Position numbers and translations under genes: made by a program. A model generated the notes under the pieces. That model saw nothing but the letters and a program-made list of their open reading frames with translations. It did no database searches and was not told the origin of the DNA. From Methanobacterium_C sp963845285 (lineage in GTDB: Archaea > Methanobacteriota > Methanobacteria > Methanobacteriales > Methanobacteriaceae), in assembly GCA_963845285.1 (NCBI GenBank), contig CAWJRO010000013.1, positions 1-64,000 on the forward strand: a DNA stretch of 64,000 bases, in the 5' to 3' direction. Numbering within the stretch: the first letter of the stretch is position 1; every line of letters begins with the position of its first letter. This document shows positions 1 through 10,008 of this stretch, piece by piece.

Positions 1-490
1 TAATAATTAAATAAAAATAGAATTAATGATTTAATACAAAAATAAATAAAAAAGAAGGTAAAAAATGAGGTAATTATATATTTACCTTGATTTACCATTG
101 CTCCAATTTATTATTATAAACTACCTAGATATAAATTTTTTGAAATCTTTTTTTTGAAAATAATATTACTTTGATAGGAAATATTCCCAAAAGTTATCTA
201 ACTTTTTTTAAAATTAACGAAAATTTTTTTAACTTACAGTGAGGATGTTTCATAGTTCAAAATTTGTAAAAAAATAAGGATAAATAAACTTTAAATTCAA
301 AAATAACCAAATTACATGTGTCAAAAGTAATCATGAGACCGCCTCATAGTTAAATTCAAAGATTTCAAAATTACTATTTTTTAAATTGTCCTATTTTATT
401 AGAAAAGTTGTTTAATGCAAAAAAAGTTGTAGTGAAATTACTAATTCTGGATAATTAAAAAAAGTTGATAGCAAAACTATCAAAATGGAA
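1..490. other. AT-rich non-coding region upstream (3') of tRNA-Ile
   Basis: I see no convincing gene here on either strand. The stretch is very AT-rich. It holds a short inverted repeat near 54-95 (AAGGTAAA paired with TTTACCTT) that could be a transcript 3' end from a gene outside the window. It also holds one copy of the 105-bp MITE-1 element, listed separately. Confidence 0.6.
241..345 (+). repeat. MITE-1 copy A (105 bp)
   Basis: This is one of four dispersed copies of a 105-108 bp non-coding element. Its ends are imperfect terminal inverted repeats of the type GAGGMTGTCTCAT. The interior is shared with the copies at 2709, 31786 and 58214 and has no ORF. The flanks acagt and atagt could be a diverged 5-bp target duplication. 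The ends match those of the IS1182-type element at 21390-23150. Confidence 0.85.
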
Positions 491-563
491 TGGGCCCGCT
501 GGGATTCGAACCCAGGGCCTCACGGTTATCAGCCGTGCGCTCTACCGCCTGAGCCACGGGCCC
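491..563 (-). tRNA. tRNA-Ile (GAT anticodon)
   Basis: On the minus strand a complete 73-nt cloverleaf can be folded. The acceptor stem is GGGCCCG/CGGGCCC with discriminator A. The D stem is GCTC/GAGC, the anticodon stem CACGG/CCGTG, and the T arm CTGGG-TTCGAAT-CCCAG. The anticodon loop is CTGATAA, giving GAT for isoleucine. The 3' CCA is not encoded (the next bases are TTC). An AT-rich TATA-like stretch (CTATAAATTTATAAG) lies just upstream of the 5' end. There is no intron. Confidence 0.97.
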
Positions 564-727
564 ACAAACTTATAAATTTATAGATCAGCACATTCAATTA
601 AAATTATTTAAAAGATGTAAGGGTAGATTCAAGATTTAATCTTCATCATATATATCCTTTTCCCATGATCCATCTAATCTTTTGAGGATCTGAATCATTT
701 CATGGCATCTTTTATTAATATATTCAA

Positions 728-1274
728 TTATTTGCCTAAAATATCAACAAGTTCATCAAGGCATTCATCAAAATCATTATTCTGCAGTACTGTAAAAGTA
801 CATCCTAAAATAACAGAACATGTTGCAATAGAACTCCTTAAAAGTTTCATATGTTCTTTTATACTTTTTATATCCTCTATGATCCTTCTTTTGGATGGGT
901 CATTATGCCGCCTTTCCATTATGTTGATGCATGTTGATTCGATTATTATAATTATGTCTGGAAATATGGTTTCAATTGGCAAAGAAATTATGTAACCTAT
1001 CTGAGATTTATCCACTCCATGGAGGTCTACAAGGATGTTACTCATCCCTTTGATCTCTTCTGCAGCAGTTCTCCAGATCTGGTGTTGAACATCAATATCC
1101 AGACTGAACATCTCAGAATCGGTTGTTGCAAGGTCTTTTTGTCTTGCAACCTCAAGCATAAGTTCTCCATAATTCACATGAGTTGCATTCAAGATCCTTT
1201 GCGGCCTGTCTGCACAGTGATGTTTTACCAACTCCAGGAACACCCACCACAGCGGCGAGGTTCCATTGAACCAT
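728..1274 (-). pseudogene. adkA: archaeal-type adenylate kinase (COG2019), apparent +1 frameshift
   Basis: The likely product interconverts AMP, ADP and ATP in the cytoplasm. The start ATG at 1274 directly follows the stop of the upstream gene (TAAATG). Read from there, the frame gives a P-loop GVPGVGKTS at residues 11-19 and then runs out of register. The rest of the kinase lies in the next frame: HVNYGELMLEVARQ, then PDIIIIIES, the ERRHND segment and a normal C-terminus. The span is 547 nt, or 3x182+1. Dropping one base near 1172 joins KDLECN to HVNYG and gives about 181 residues, close to the usual archaeal Adk size. An annotation starting at the GTG at 1243 would miss the P-loop. The break is either a sequencing indel or true decay. 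Confidence 0.8.
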
Positions 1275-1565
1275 TTATTTATTCACCATCTCACATATGG
1301 CATCTGCCATCATATGGCCTTCAACAACGATCTCTGCTTTGTCGATTTCTTCGAGTTTCTCAGCTTCGATCCTGGCCTGCATTGCTATGTTGGCTGCGCT
1401 CATACATCCGGGGTTTGTTGGTATAATGACGATTTTAGCGGTTTTCTCTTTCTCGTTAACTTCGATGTTACCTACGATTCCCAGTTCAACGATACTAACT
1501 CCCATATGAGGATCAGGTATCTTTGAAAGTGCTTCTTTTACTTTTATAGCTATGTCTTCGCTCAT
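1275..1565 (-). CDS. MIP18/DUF59-family (Fe-S assembly type) protein
   Basis: This is a 96-residue protein of the MIP18 (DUF59, PaaD/SufT-like) family. Members act in iron-sulfur cluster assembly or as small scaffold domains. The family signature DPHMGVSIVELGIVG lies near the N-terminus and the conserved cysteine sits in TNPGCMSA. The start ATG at 1565 was chosen because GAGGGAT lies 4 bases upstream; an in-frame ATG at 1616 has no such site and would add a non-family extension. The stop abuts the adkA start, so the two are very likely co-transcribed. The exact client is unknown. Confidence 0.85.
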   Translation of the reverse strand: MSEDIAIKVKEALSKIPDPHMGVSIVELGIVGNIEVNEKEKTAKIVIIPTNPGCMSAANIAMQARIEAEKLEEIDKAEIVVEGHMMADAICEMVNK

Positions 1566-1757
1566 TTTATCCCTCAAAATTAGGCAATTATATTTTAATT
1601 GCACATTTTTATCCAAATTTGTCCTTCATCATGAATGAATAGGTATTAACCTTAAATGAAGGATTCTTAGATTTTTTTGTATTGAATGAATGTATTTCTC
1701 TATAATCTATTCATGATATTTATACTTTGTTTATAACTTCTTTTTGTTTATATTTTT

Positions 1758-2670
1758 TTACTTTTTTCTATGTCTTAACTTCACTGCCACACCAATACTG
1801 GCGTTTTTCATTTCTTTACCAGTTAAAACTGCTTTACCCACCCCAACAACTTCGTTGTTTCTCAGGACTACAACTTCATCCTTTGGAACAATAGTCTCAT
1901 CTGCATCAAGTACACCCGGTGCAAAAACTGTGTTTGTTTTTAGATCAAAGTCTATTTTAACCCATTTTTTGCCCATATCCTTCAAGATTTCTCCTCCTTT
2001 CATGCTGAGGGAGTAAAATCCTGTTTCAAAAAGTAGAGTTGCGATCTGTTCCTTTTCATGGATTATATTCTGATTAAAACGTCCCACTGCCTTAGATCCA
2101 TCGGGTATCAAAACATCAGCGGCAGGAGTGTTAAACTGGTACCGGGCTATGGATCTCAGACCGTGCAACCTTTTTTCATTCGTCCTAAGTTTAGGATGTT
2201 TTTTGAGCTCTTGGTTAAGGTTTTCCATGGATTCCCATGATGTGGGTCTACCATCTTTACAGGTGTAAACTGCATCATCAAGGTATGCTTCACATACTTC
2301 TCTGTAACCGTCCGGAAACATGTGCTATAACCTCTTTTCCACCCACATAATCTTTGAGACATTTTCCTGTAACATCTATTTCTTCCTGGGACCAGTTACC
2401 TGTTGTTGATGTATCATAAGATTGTATAGGGTATGTCCGTTCCATTTCTCTGGGACAAACTCCAAAAGGAGAGGTTAAAATTGCTTCCTGCACTTTTTTG
2501 GTTGCTCTCATGAATATGGTGTGGGATTTGGATATTGAATAGGGTTTTTTCATACTGCAGGGTAGTACAACTACCACATCACCGGCAGGTTCAAGTAAAT
2601 TCATTCTTTGTCTCCATCTACGGGCTTCAGGCCTGTAAAGGGATTCTTCTGTTATACATGGGATTTTCAT
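1758..2670 (-). pseudogene. arcS: archaeosine synthase ArcS (DUF5591 + PUA), apparent frameshift
   Basis: ArcS takes part in converting preQ0-modified G15 of archaeal tRNAs to archaeosine. The N-terminal half (about residues 1-117) contains PCSMKKPYSISKSH, which fits the ArcS signature PCx3KPYx2Sx2H. The C-terminal half ends in a PUA domain (about 225-303, with FAPGVLDAD and KDEVVVL). The halves lie in two overlapping frames. Removing one base around 2322-2327 joins IAHVS to DGYREVCEAYL and restores about 303 residues over 913 nt (3x304+1). It is the short ArcS form without the long TGT-like N-terminus. As with adkA, the break may be a sequencing error or inactivation. Confidence 0.82.
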
Positions 2671-2708
2671 TGGTTTTCCTCAGGATTTAAAACTTTTTTT
2701 TATTAAAA

Positions 2709-2815
2709 GAGGCTGTCTCATAATTACTTTTGACAAATATAATTTTGCTTATTTTTGAATTTAAAGCTTTATTTATCCTTATTTTTTTACAAATTTTGAA
2801 CTATGAGACATCCTC
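2709..2815 (-). repeat. MITE-1 copy B (107 bp)
   Basis: It is inverted relative to copies A and C. It begins GAGGCTGTCTCATAATT and ends ATGAGACATCCTC. It is flanked by an exact TAAAA on both sides, a likely 5-bp target duplication. It lies just upstream of arcS in an AT-rich intergenic region. Confidence 0.88.
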
Positions 2816-3168
2816 TAAAAAATTTAAACAATATTTATTAAGAACAATCTTTTAATTTTAACAATCTTTTAATTTCAATTATTTCTTCTATTTCATATTT
2901 TATTCGTTCAAACAAGTTTATTATTCTCTAAAATTTGATAATTCTAAAATTTGATAAACATAATTAATAACAAAAATGATTTTTAAAATATTTTAAGAAC
3001 TATACCCTACTTTGTTTTTTTTATTAAATAACCTATTAGATATTTTTCTCATCAATTAAATGAAAATCATATAAGAAATATGAATTATGAGAATAAGAAA
3101 TAAAAAAAGCTGAAAAAAAATTAGAGGTATGTCTAATTTATTCGGGAAACCTGTTTTAAAAAATTAAA
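2816..3168. other. AT-rich intergenic stretch, no gene seen
   Basis: This is about 350 bases of very AT-rich sequence between MITE-1 copy B and the 3' end of the large helicase gene. I find no coding frame with a ribosome binding site and no structured RNA. Confidence 0.6.
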
Positions 3169-6100
3169 TCATGATTTTGCAAAGTTTATGGTTCCGTTTG
3201 ATGTTTCTTCAAGCTCACCCCTATTTATGAGCCCCTGAATAACGGTTTCTATACGTTCTGCGGTTGCACCTCTTGTTACTTTTATACCGAAGAGTCTGGA
3301 TGTTTGCTTAATGATCTCATCTTTTGGAGTTGCAAACTGAAGGTTTAAAACCATTACTACAGCTCTCTCAATCTCTTCGTCGCATATCAGGTTGATCTTA
3401 GCTGGAGGATCCCCACATCTACGGCGAACCTTTATATCTGCCCCATTTTTCCGGAACAAAAATTCATCTTTGATGGTTATTTCTCTGTTTTCCTGGGCAA
3501 AGAGTACCGCATTTTTTATAGCATTTTGGATTCGTTTACCTGCCTTTTTAAGGCCCCAAAATGTCCTTATGCGCCGCACAACTTCACTGAAATGCACGGG
3601 CCCTTCCACATCAACGATCTCGACAACTGCCTTTGAAAGTTCCTGCACAGATTTCTCATGAAGTTCGCAGTTGGTGTCGATACAGATGGATGGACACAAC
3701 TCGTAATTTGATACAGGCTCTTCTACAGTTTGATTGGATTTCATAGTTGGATTAGCAATGGTTCCTGTAGTTTGATTAATGGTTGATGGGGTGGTGGTTG
3801 GATTGGTTTTGGGAACGGTTGATTTGGTATCAACTGTATTAATCTCATCTTCACCATTAAATTCAGGAAAAACGTCATTTGGCCCGAGGTTTATAGTTGC
3901 ACCATTTTTTATTCCATTTCTACTTATTCTATCCTCAGTTGTTATTTCATTTCCAGTTACTAAATTGCCAGATTGATCACCAGCAACTTCTTCATTTGGA
4001 ACGACTCCAACATTTCCGTAAATCTTATTTGGGTTAACTTTAACTTTGTCATGCTTTTTTACAATAGGTTTTAGGTTTTTAGAGTTCTCAACAGCTTTTA
4101 TAAGTTGAAATTCACATTCACCACGGTTTCTGTACCAATCAGTGGACCATACCTTGTAAATATGCCATCCAAGCCCTTCCAGAATCTGCTGGCGCAGCCT
4201 GTCACGATCCCGTGCAACTGGGGAACTGTGATACGTAGCCCCATCACATTCAATACCGAGGAGGTATTCACCCTGTTTTAATGGGTTCACCACAGCAAGG
4301 TCTATCCTGAAACCAGCACATCCCACCTGTTTGTGCACTTCGTAACCATGCTCACTAAGAAAATCGTACACAGAGTCCTCAAAGGGTGATTTTGTGTCTT
4401 CCCCCGGTGCTTTGATACTCTCAAGATTTTTGGTCTCAGCGTACTCCAAGAAAGCTTTAAGTGCCCTGACACCAAATGCTCCATTGGAATCAATTTTAAC
4501 GTCTGAAAACTTGAAATTAGAGAAAACAACACATTTTTCTCTTGCACGGGTTATAAGAACATTCAAACGTCTTTCACCGCCTTCCTTGTTTAAAGGTCCA
4601 AAGTTTAGGCTTAATTTTCCGTTGTTATCGTAACCGTACCCAACGCTTATGAATATAACATCCCTTTCATCACCCTGGATCGTTTCGAGGTTTTTCACGA
4701 AGAAGTGTTCCTCACGATTGCTGCTGAAAAACTCTTCCATTCCATGGTTGTTTTTGAGGTAAAGTTCCACTTCTTCCAGAATCACCTGCTGCTGTTTCAT
4801 GTTAAATGTGCCTATCCCCAAGCTCTTCTCAAAGCCGTACTCTTTAAAGTGTTCCACTGCAGCTTCAACAACTTTTCTGGCCTCTTTACGGTTTGAAGAA
4901 CTTCTACCTCTATCATAAACTGTGTCTGGTAAATATTCAAATTTTAAACCAAATTCTTTTGTTTTGTGGCATGGAGATGGATATATGAGGAGGTTGTTGT
5001 TGTAGAACTCCTGGTTTGAGAGGGCAATGAGAGATTCATGCCTGCTTCTGTAATGCCAGCGGAGCATTTTTGTGGGGAAACTGCTCTTGCAAAGGTGCAG
5101 TATACTCTCCATATCTGAAAATGATGCTATTTCGTATTCTTCATCTTCATTGGCACCACTTATAATATCAAAAAATGATGTTGGGGGGAGTTGACGTGTA
5201 TCTCCCATCACTACGGCCTGTTTACCCCTTAAAAATGCCCCAATTGCATCTTCAGGCTTAACCTGACTTGCTTCATCGAATATAACAACATCGAAGTTCA
5301 TGCTCTGAACATTTTTTGGATCGATGAACTGTGCAATTGAAAGGGGACTCATCATAAAACACGGCTTAATCCTTTGTATTAAACTGCCTGCACGTGATAA
5401 AAGTTTTCTTATAGGCATGTGCCCCCTTTTTCGATTGAACTCACCTAAAAGAATTCCTAACTCCGAGTTGGGTGATGCTGCATCGTTTACATTGGGTTTT
5501 TCATGGGATAATCTGCTTGCAATCCTTTTACGGTTCAGTTCAATAAGTTTTCTGTCCAAATCGATGAATTTCTCTATTTTATCCTCATGAACATCCCCCA
5601 TGAAACCGGATAAAACAGAATTTTCTAAAAATGCTTTTCTAAGTAAATCATCTGCAAAATTACCCTTCAAACATGGGATTAAGTCTTCTGGTTCGAGTTT
5701 GTCAGCGAGTACCAATTCAATTACAGGGTCTGCTAGTTCATTTGGCTTTTCCTTTAGGACCCGAACTAACTGGGACCATTGCTGAAGTTTTGATGTATTT
5801 GATTTGAATAATTCCATCTTTGAAAGAATTTCATCGAATGAAATTCTATTAAAACCACTTTTAAAAGGGGAATCCTTATCCATTTTAATATATTTGTCCA
5901 GTTCTTCAAACGTATTTAACAATTTATCATGTTCATCGGATATTTTTTGGATAGAACGATTCAAATCACCCAAACCTGTTCGGTTACTTACAATTTCAAT
6001 GGTTTTTTCGCTTATACTACCCTCTGATAGAAGTTTTCGCAATGGAGGGATCCGTTCACACATTCCCCTTAAAGATTCTGTGTTACTTTGTTCAGCTACC

Positions 6101-8199
6101 CAATAGGAACCAAAAAGACTTCTGGCACTGGGGTTGTGTTCTCTTATTTGATTTCTAAGTTTCTGACATTTCAACACAGCTTCCATGTCGTGAAGAATTT
6201 CATCGTCATTTTCAGGGACTTTCACCTTATAAAAAACCGAAATATTCTCTTTGGCTTTTTTATAACCTCCTCTAAATGATTTGAATAATTTAGAGGAACT
6301 TTCCTTGTATTCTCTGAGAACAGAAGATACATCCGTATTTAAGATATTTTCATCGAATTTTTGTGTGATATTCATTTGAAACTGTTGAAATTTGTCGATT
6401 TTTTCAATTAAGTTGTATGCTTCGAGGGTTCCGACATCCCATTTTGGATTTAAAAAAATATCTTTATCCACATGTTCGGTGGACATTATAAACTTAGCAT
6501 TGGATACTGATTCCTGGAGTTCTTCCAGATTGTTTATTTTTCCAATACCTGAAGTATCTGCCAGATTTTGGATTTCAGATTTAATGGTCGTTACCGAGTT
6601 GGTGCATTCATCCGTTAAATAACTAATTTCATCCAGATCCACTGGAAATATTGGTTCGGGCATACAATCTTTCCATGGATTGTTTGAAAGTGGTTTAAGA
6701 TGTTTTACAACTTCACCTATATGTTCAAGCGTATTAACTGAATCCTGCCACTGCCTTCTGGTGAAATGGTCGGGATTTTTGATTTTGGCCCGTGGAATCT
6801 TTCGTCCAATTTCATTGAAATGATCCAAAGCTTCTTCTTTAAGACCGAAAAGTTTGAATGGGGAAAGTCTGATCTCTCCGAGGGGTTTGTGTAAAATTTC
6901 ATTGTATCCATCCAATTCTGATTTGAGTTTTTCAATCTCATTGAACTCCTCATCAAGCAATATTTCAGCTTTTGGAGGGCTGTAAAGTGTTCTTTCAAGT
7001 TCATTTAAAACTTCCCTTTTGTTGGATTTGCGGCTGTGCAGCTCGAGACAGAAGTCACCAAGACCAACACCATCTAACCGGTCTTTCACAACTTCCAATG
7101 CAGCCATTTTTTCACTTACAAAGAGAACAGTCTTTCCATTGGCCATTAATTCAGCTATAAGATTAACAATGGTCTGGGATTTACCTGTACCTGGAGGTCC
7201 TTCAACCACCATGTTTTTACCAGCTTTTGATTCTTCTATCACAGCTATCTGGGATGAATCAGCATCCACAACATGATAAATATCCTTTGAAGATAACTTT
7301 TTGTCAACGTCATCTTCAAAGAATTCTTCTCCAGCTGAATTGCCTGAAGGGTCGAATATGGATTCTATAATTGGATTTTCTGTGATTTCAACACTTTTCC
7401 AGCTTTCAGGATCCAGATCCTTGTACATAACAAATTTTGTGAAGCTAAAAAAGCCCATGTGCATTTCATATACAACTTTCCAGTCCTTTTTTGAGGATAT
7501 TGCACTTTTTATAGATTTAAAATAGTTATATACACCATTTTTTTCTTCTGGCATCTCAAAATCTGATATTGCTACACCCTGTTCCTGTAATTTAGCTTGA
7601 AGTGAGATGTTGGGAATGATATCTTCTCCAGTCCATTTGAGTTTGAAAGAACCTTTAACTTTTTTTCGCTCGAGTTCAACAGGTATAAGGAGTAATGGGG
7701 CTTTTCTTGGTTCTATGACATCAGCACTTTCTTTCCATTCCAAAAAACCAATTGCGAGGTAAAGTATGTTGTAACCCTGTTCTTCAAGCATTGATTTTGA
7801 CTGCTGGTTAAGGTAAAAAAGTCTTTTTTGAAGTTCTTCTGCCTTCAGATCTGTCTGGAGAAAAGGGTCTTTGTACTTATCTGCAACTTCCAAATTTGGT
7901 GATGGCAACTTCCAGAGAGTTGAGGTTTCTTTGTCTGTTAACTCTGAATTTTCTGCTTCGTTGAGATTTCCATTTTCATCAATTTCATCTTCTTTATTTT
8001 CTGATTTAGGGAGAAACTGCATCTTTTTCTCTTCTAAAACGAGGAGGTTGTAAATTTCCGTTGGAATTTCATTTATAACTTCAATGGATTTCGTACGGGC
8101 TTTGAAATTCAGAAGCTGGTTGCGCATTGTTAAATCCAATAAATTTCTTCTTAATGATTCTATTTGCCCCTCAATGTTCAAAACAGCCGGTCCGTCCAT
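3169..8199 (-). CDS. giant DUF4011 - SF1 helicase - PD-(D/E)XK nuclease - DUF3320 protein
   Basis: This 1676-residue protein has an N-terminal DUF4011 region (RRNLLDLTMRNQLLNF, about 15-30) and a superfamily 1 helicase core of the COG1112/Upf1-like type. Walker A is GPPGTGKS (about 334-341), Walker B is FDEAS (about 972-976), and later motifs include MGDTRQLPP, WHYRSRHE, TIQGDERD and NVLITRARE. An MTES_1575-type restriction-endonuclease-like domain follows (IDLAVV then GIECDGATYH, about 1295-1325). A low-complexity Thr/Asn linker leads to a C-terminal DUF3320 region (about 1480-1660). COG1112 helicases with a C-terminal nuclease are recurrent in prokaryotic defence (Mokosh is a relative with a PLD nuclease), so an anti-viral role is plausible but not shown. 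It is monocistronic and intact despite its size. Confidence 0.9.
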   Translation of the reverse strand: MDGPAVLNIEGQIESLRRNLLDLTMRNQLLNFKARTKSIEVINEIPTEIYNLLVLEEKKMQFLPKSENKEDEIDENGNLNEAENSELTDKETSTLWKLPSPNLEVADKYKDPFLQTDLKAEELQKRLFYLNQQSKSMLEEQGYNILYLAIGFLEWKESADVIEPRKAPLLLIPVELERKKVKGSFKLKWTGEDIIPNISLQAKLQEQGVAISDFEMPEEKNGVYNYFKSIKSAISSKKDWKVVYEMHMGFFSFTKFVMYKDLDPESWKSVEITENPIIESIFDPSGNSAGEEFFEDDVDKKLSSKDIYHVVDADSSQIAVIEESKAGKNMVVEGPPGTGKSQTIVNLIAELMANGKTVLFVSEKMAALEVVKDRLDGVGLGDFCLELHSRKSNKREVLNELERTLYSPPKAEILLDEEFNEIEKLKSELDGYNEILHKPLGEIRLSPFKLFGLKEEALDHFNEIGRKIPRAKIKNPDHFTRRQWQDSVNTLEHIGEVVKHLKPLSNNPWKDCMPEPIFPVDLDEISYLTDECTNSVTTIKSEIQNLADTSGIGKINNLEELQESVSNAKFIMSTEHVDKDIFLNPKWDVGTLEAYNLIEKIDKFQQFQMNITQKFDENILNTDVSSVLREYKESSSKLFKSFRGGYKKAKENISVFYKVKVPENDDEILHDMEAVLKCQKLRNQIREHNPSARSLFGSYWVAEQSNTESLRGMCERIPPLRKLLSEGSISEKTIEIVSNRTGLGDLNRSIQKISDEHDKLLNTFEELDKYIKMDKDSPFKSGFNRISFDEILSKMELFKSNTSKLQQWSQLVRVLKEKPNELADPVIELVLADKLEPEDLIPCLKGNFADDLLRKAFLENSVLSGFMGDVHEDKIEKFIDLDRKLIELNRKRIASRLSHEKPNVNDAASPNSELGILLGEFNRKRGHMPIRKLLSRAGSLIQRIKPCFMMSPLSIAQFIDPKNVQSMNFDVVIFDEASQVKPEDAIGAFLRGKQAVVMGDTRQLPPTSFFDIISGANEDEEYEIASFSDMESILHLCKSSFPTKMLRWHYRSRHESLIALSNQEFYNNNLLIYPSPCHKTKEFGLKFEYLPDTVYDRGRSSSNRKEARKVVEAAVEHFKEYGFEKSLGIGTFNMKQQQVILEEVELYLKNNHGMEEFFSSNREEHFFVKNLETIQGDERDVIFISVGYGYDNNGKLSLNFGPLNKEGGERRLNVLITRAREKCVVFSNFKFSDVKIDSNGAFGVRALKAFLEYAETKNLESIKAPGEDTKSPFEDSVYDFLSEHGYEVHKQVGCAGFRIDLAVVNPLKQGEYLLGIECDGATYHSSPVARDRDRLRQQILEGLGWHIYKVWSTDWYRNRGECEFQLIKAVENSKNLKPIVKKHDKVKVNPNKIYGNVGVVPNEEVAGDQSGNLVTGNEITTEDRISRNGIKNGATINLGPNDVFPEFNGEDEINTVDTKSTVPKTNPTTTPSTINQTTGTIANPTMKSNQTVEEPVSNYELCPSICIDTNCELHEKSVQELSKAVVEIVDVEGPVHFSEVVRRIRTFWGLKKAGKRIQNAIKNAVLFAQENREITIKDEFLFRKNGADIKVRRRCGDPPAKINLICDEEIERAVVMVLNLQFATPKDEIIKQTSRLFGIKVTRGATAERIETVIQGLINRGELEETSNGTINFAKS

Positions 8200-8617
8200 T
8201 TTTGTGCCTCAAATTTTTATGATAGTAAAAGTTACCTTTAAAGTTACATTTAAAAATATTCTTAGGAGTATGACATAAATTTTTCTATTACAAACATCTG
8301 TTAATTGTTTTAAACATTCTATGTCTTGAATAATCAGAAAAATATCTGCAAGACCCAAAGAGATGAAAGAATTTCCAAAAAAAATTAGTAATTAATTGAT
8401 TAAGAATTTAAAATTAGTAAGTAAATAAAATGGGAGAGTAATTGGGAATTTAGAATAAAATTGATATAAAGTTTAAAAAATTAAAAAAAAAATTAATTGA
8501 AGGGCATTGATTCTTTAAATAAATATCTTAAAAATTGAATAAAAAAAACTTGGATAATAACATCTAAAATTACAGCTTAGCTTACAGTTTAAGCAATTCA
8601 ATTTCAATTCAATTTTT
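8200..8617. other. AT-rich intergenic region, nothing recognised
   Basis: This separates the helicase gene start from the 3' end of the histidine kinase; both neighbours are on the minus strand. The sequence is A/T runs without a coding frame, hairpin or repeat I can name. The helicase promoter should lie in its first 150 bases. Confidence 0.5.
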
Positions 8618-9672
8618 TTAACTGAACTCAACATCCTTAAATGTTATTATGAATTTTGTTTCAACTGTCCTGTCAAGCTCTATTTCGCCGCTGATTTGTT
8701 CAGTTAAATTGTTAACAAGGCGCATTCCAAGGGATTCTGTGTTTTTGAAGTCAAGATTTTCGGGGAATCCTATTCCATTGTCACTTATAATTAACTTAAA
8801 CTCATCTTCCTCTGTTGAATGTAATTCAATGTGGATTTCACCACTTTTACCATCGGGAAATGCATGTCTCAGTGAGTTGGTTAAAAGTTCGTTTAAGATG
8901 AGTCCAAGAGGTATTGAAGTTTCCACGTCCAGCATAATATCATCTAGATCCATTATGAGTTTTATAAGCCTAATATCCTCAGTATAAGTGTGATAAAGAT
9001 CACTTGCAAGGCTTTCCATGTACTCTTTGAAGTTGATCCTCTTAAGGTCCTGTGATGCATAGAGTTTTTCATGTATTAAAGCCATGGATTTAGCCCGATT
9101 CTGGCTTTTCCTGAACATTTCAAGGGCGTTCTCGTCTTGAATGTACCTTGATTGAAGACTTAAAAGACTTGATATAATGGTGAGATTGTTTTTAACCCGG
9201 TGATGTATTTCTTTTATGAGCATTTCCTTCTCTTTTAACGTTTTTTTAAGTTGGTCTTCCATCTCTTTGCGCTGGGTGATGTTATGAGCTATATGAATAC
9301 TTCCCAGCACATTGCCCTCATTGTCCTGGATAGGCGATGCTGTGACTATGAAGTAACCCCCAATATTTTCTTCTTTAAGTTCGGATGTGTGTTCCTGGCC
9401 GTCTTGCAGCAGTTTTAAATGTGGACAGTTTTTTGGAGGTTTATCTGTGTTGTGGACAACTTCATAACATATATTACCTATGCAGCCTTCCGGTGATCTG
9501 TGGAGCTTTTCTGCCATGGCTTTGTTAACTCTGATTATTCTGTGGTTACTATCAAGTATGGCTATTAAGTCAGGTATGGCATCAAATGTGAGTTCCCAAT
9601 CATTTTCAGAGCTTAAAAGAGCTTTTTTGTTTTTTCACAATTACTTGGATCATCTGGAATATCAAGATACAT
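8618..9672 (-). pseudogene. PAS-domain sensor histidine kinase (HisKA_2 type), apparent -1 frameshift near the start
   Basis: This is a cytoplasmic sensor kinase with no membrane segment. A PAS domain (FDAIPDLIAILDS, then a PAC region with GSIHIAHNITQRKE) is followed by a HisKA_2 dimerisation helix (EIHHRVKNNLTIISSLLSLQ, phospho-acceptor His) and a HATPase_c domain (LILNELLTNSLRHAF, DNGIGFP). An ATG-only start at 9517 would cut through the PAS domain. The good start is ATG 9672, preceded by AAGGAGG, which reads MYLDIPDDPSNCEKTKK and then needs one extra A in the A6 run near 9626 to enter the PAS frame (1055 nt = 3x351+2). The break is in a homopolymer, so an under-called base is likely. No response regulator is adjacent. 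Confidence 0.85.
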
Positions 9673-9800
9673 GGGGGTTAATTCCTCCTTTCCTAATTAT
9701 ATTTTTATATTTTTTAGAGGCTTTTTATACTTATTCATGCACTTTAATGTATCAAAACCGATCTTTGCAGCCTAAAAACATGGATGTTATAAAATAATTC

Positions 9801-9965
9801 TTATAAATATTTTCCATTCATCCATTTGACCTCCACCAACTGGGATAGATCCCTGTCAATTGACACAAGATCATCTTTATCTAGCTTGGAGATATCATCT
9901 TTACCAACAATTCGAGTTAAGTTAGCAATTTCCTTTGTGGATACTGTTATAAAATTGGTGAGTTT
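9801..9965 (-). pseudogene. remnant of an FMN-dependent glutamate synthase-like C-terminus
   Basis: A minus-strand frame of about 54 codons reads EIANLTRIVGKDDISKLDKD, continues DLVSIDR and ends in a TAA. This resembles the C-terminal tail of archaeal glutamate synthase domain 2 proteins (EIAxLxxxxGxxxIxxLxxxDL). A TAA immediately precedes it in frame and there is no start, so only the tail survives. The assignment is by eye and tentative. Confidence 0.4.
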
Positions 9966-10008
9966 TTAAACCCCTTCACCTAATTTAAAAAATTAAAAAT
10001 AAATGTAA

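Noticed and set aside
702..1526. Plus-strand ORFs over the adkA and MIP18 genes
   Set aside because: They are shadows of the minus-strand genes, lack ribosome binding sites and are unlike any family.
3169..8199. Assigning the giant helicase-nuclease to Mokosh
   Set aside because: Mokosh proteins carry a PLD nuclease rather than the restriction-type domain and DUF4011/DUF3320 parts seen here.
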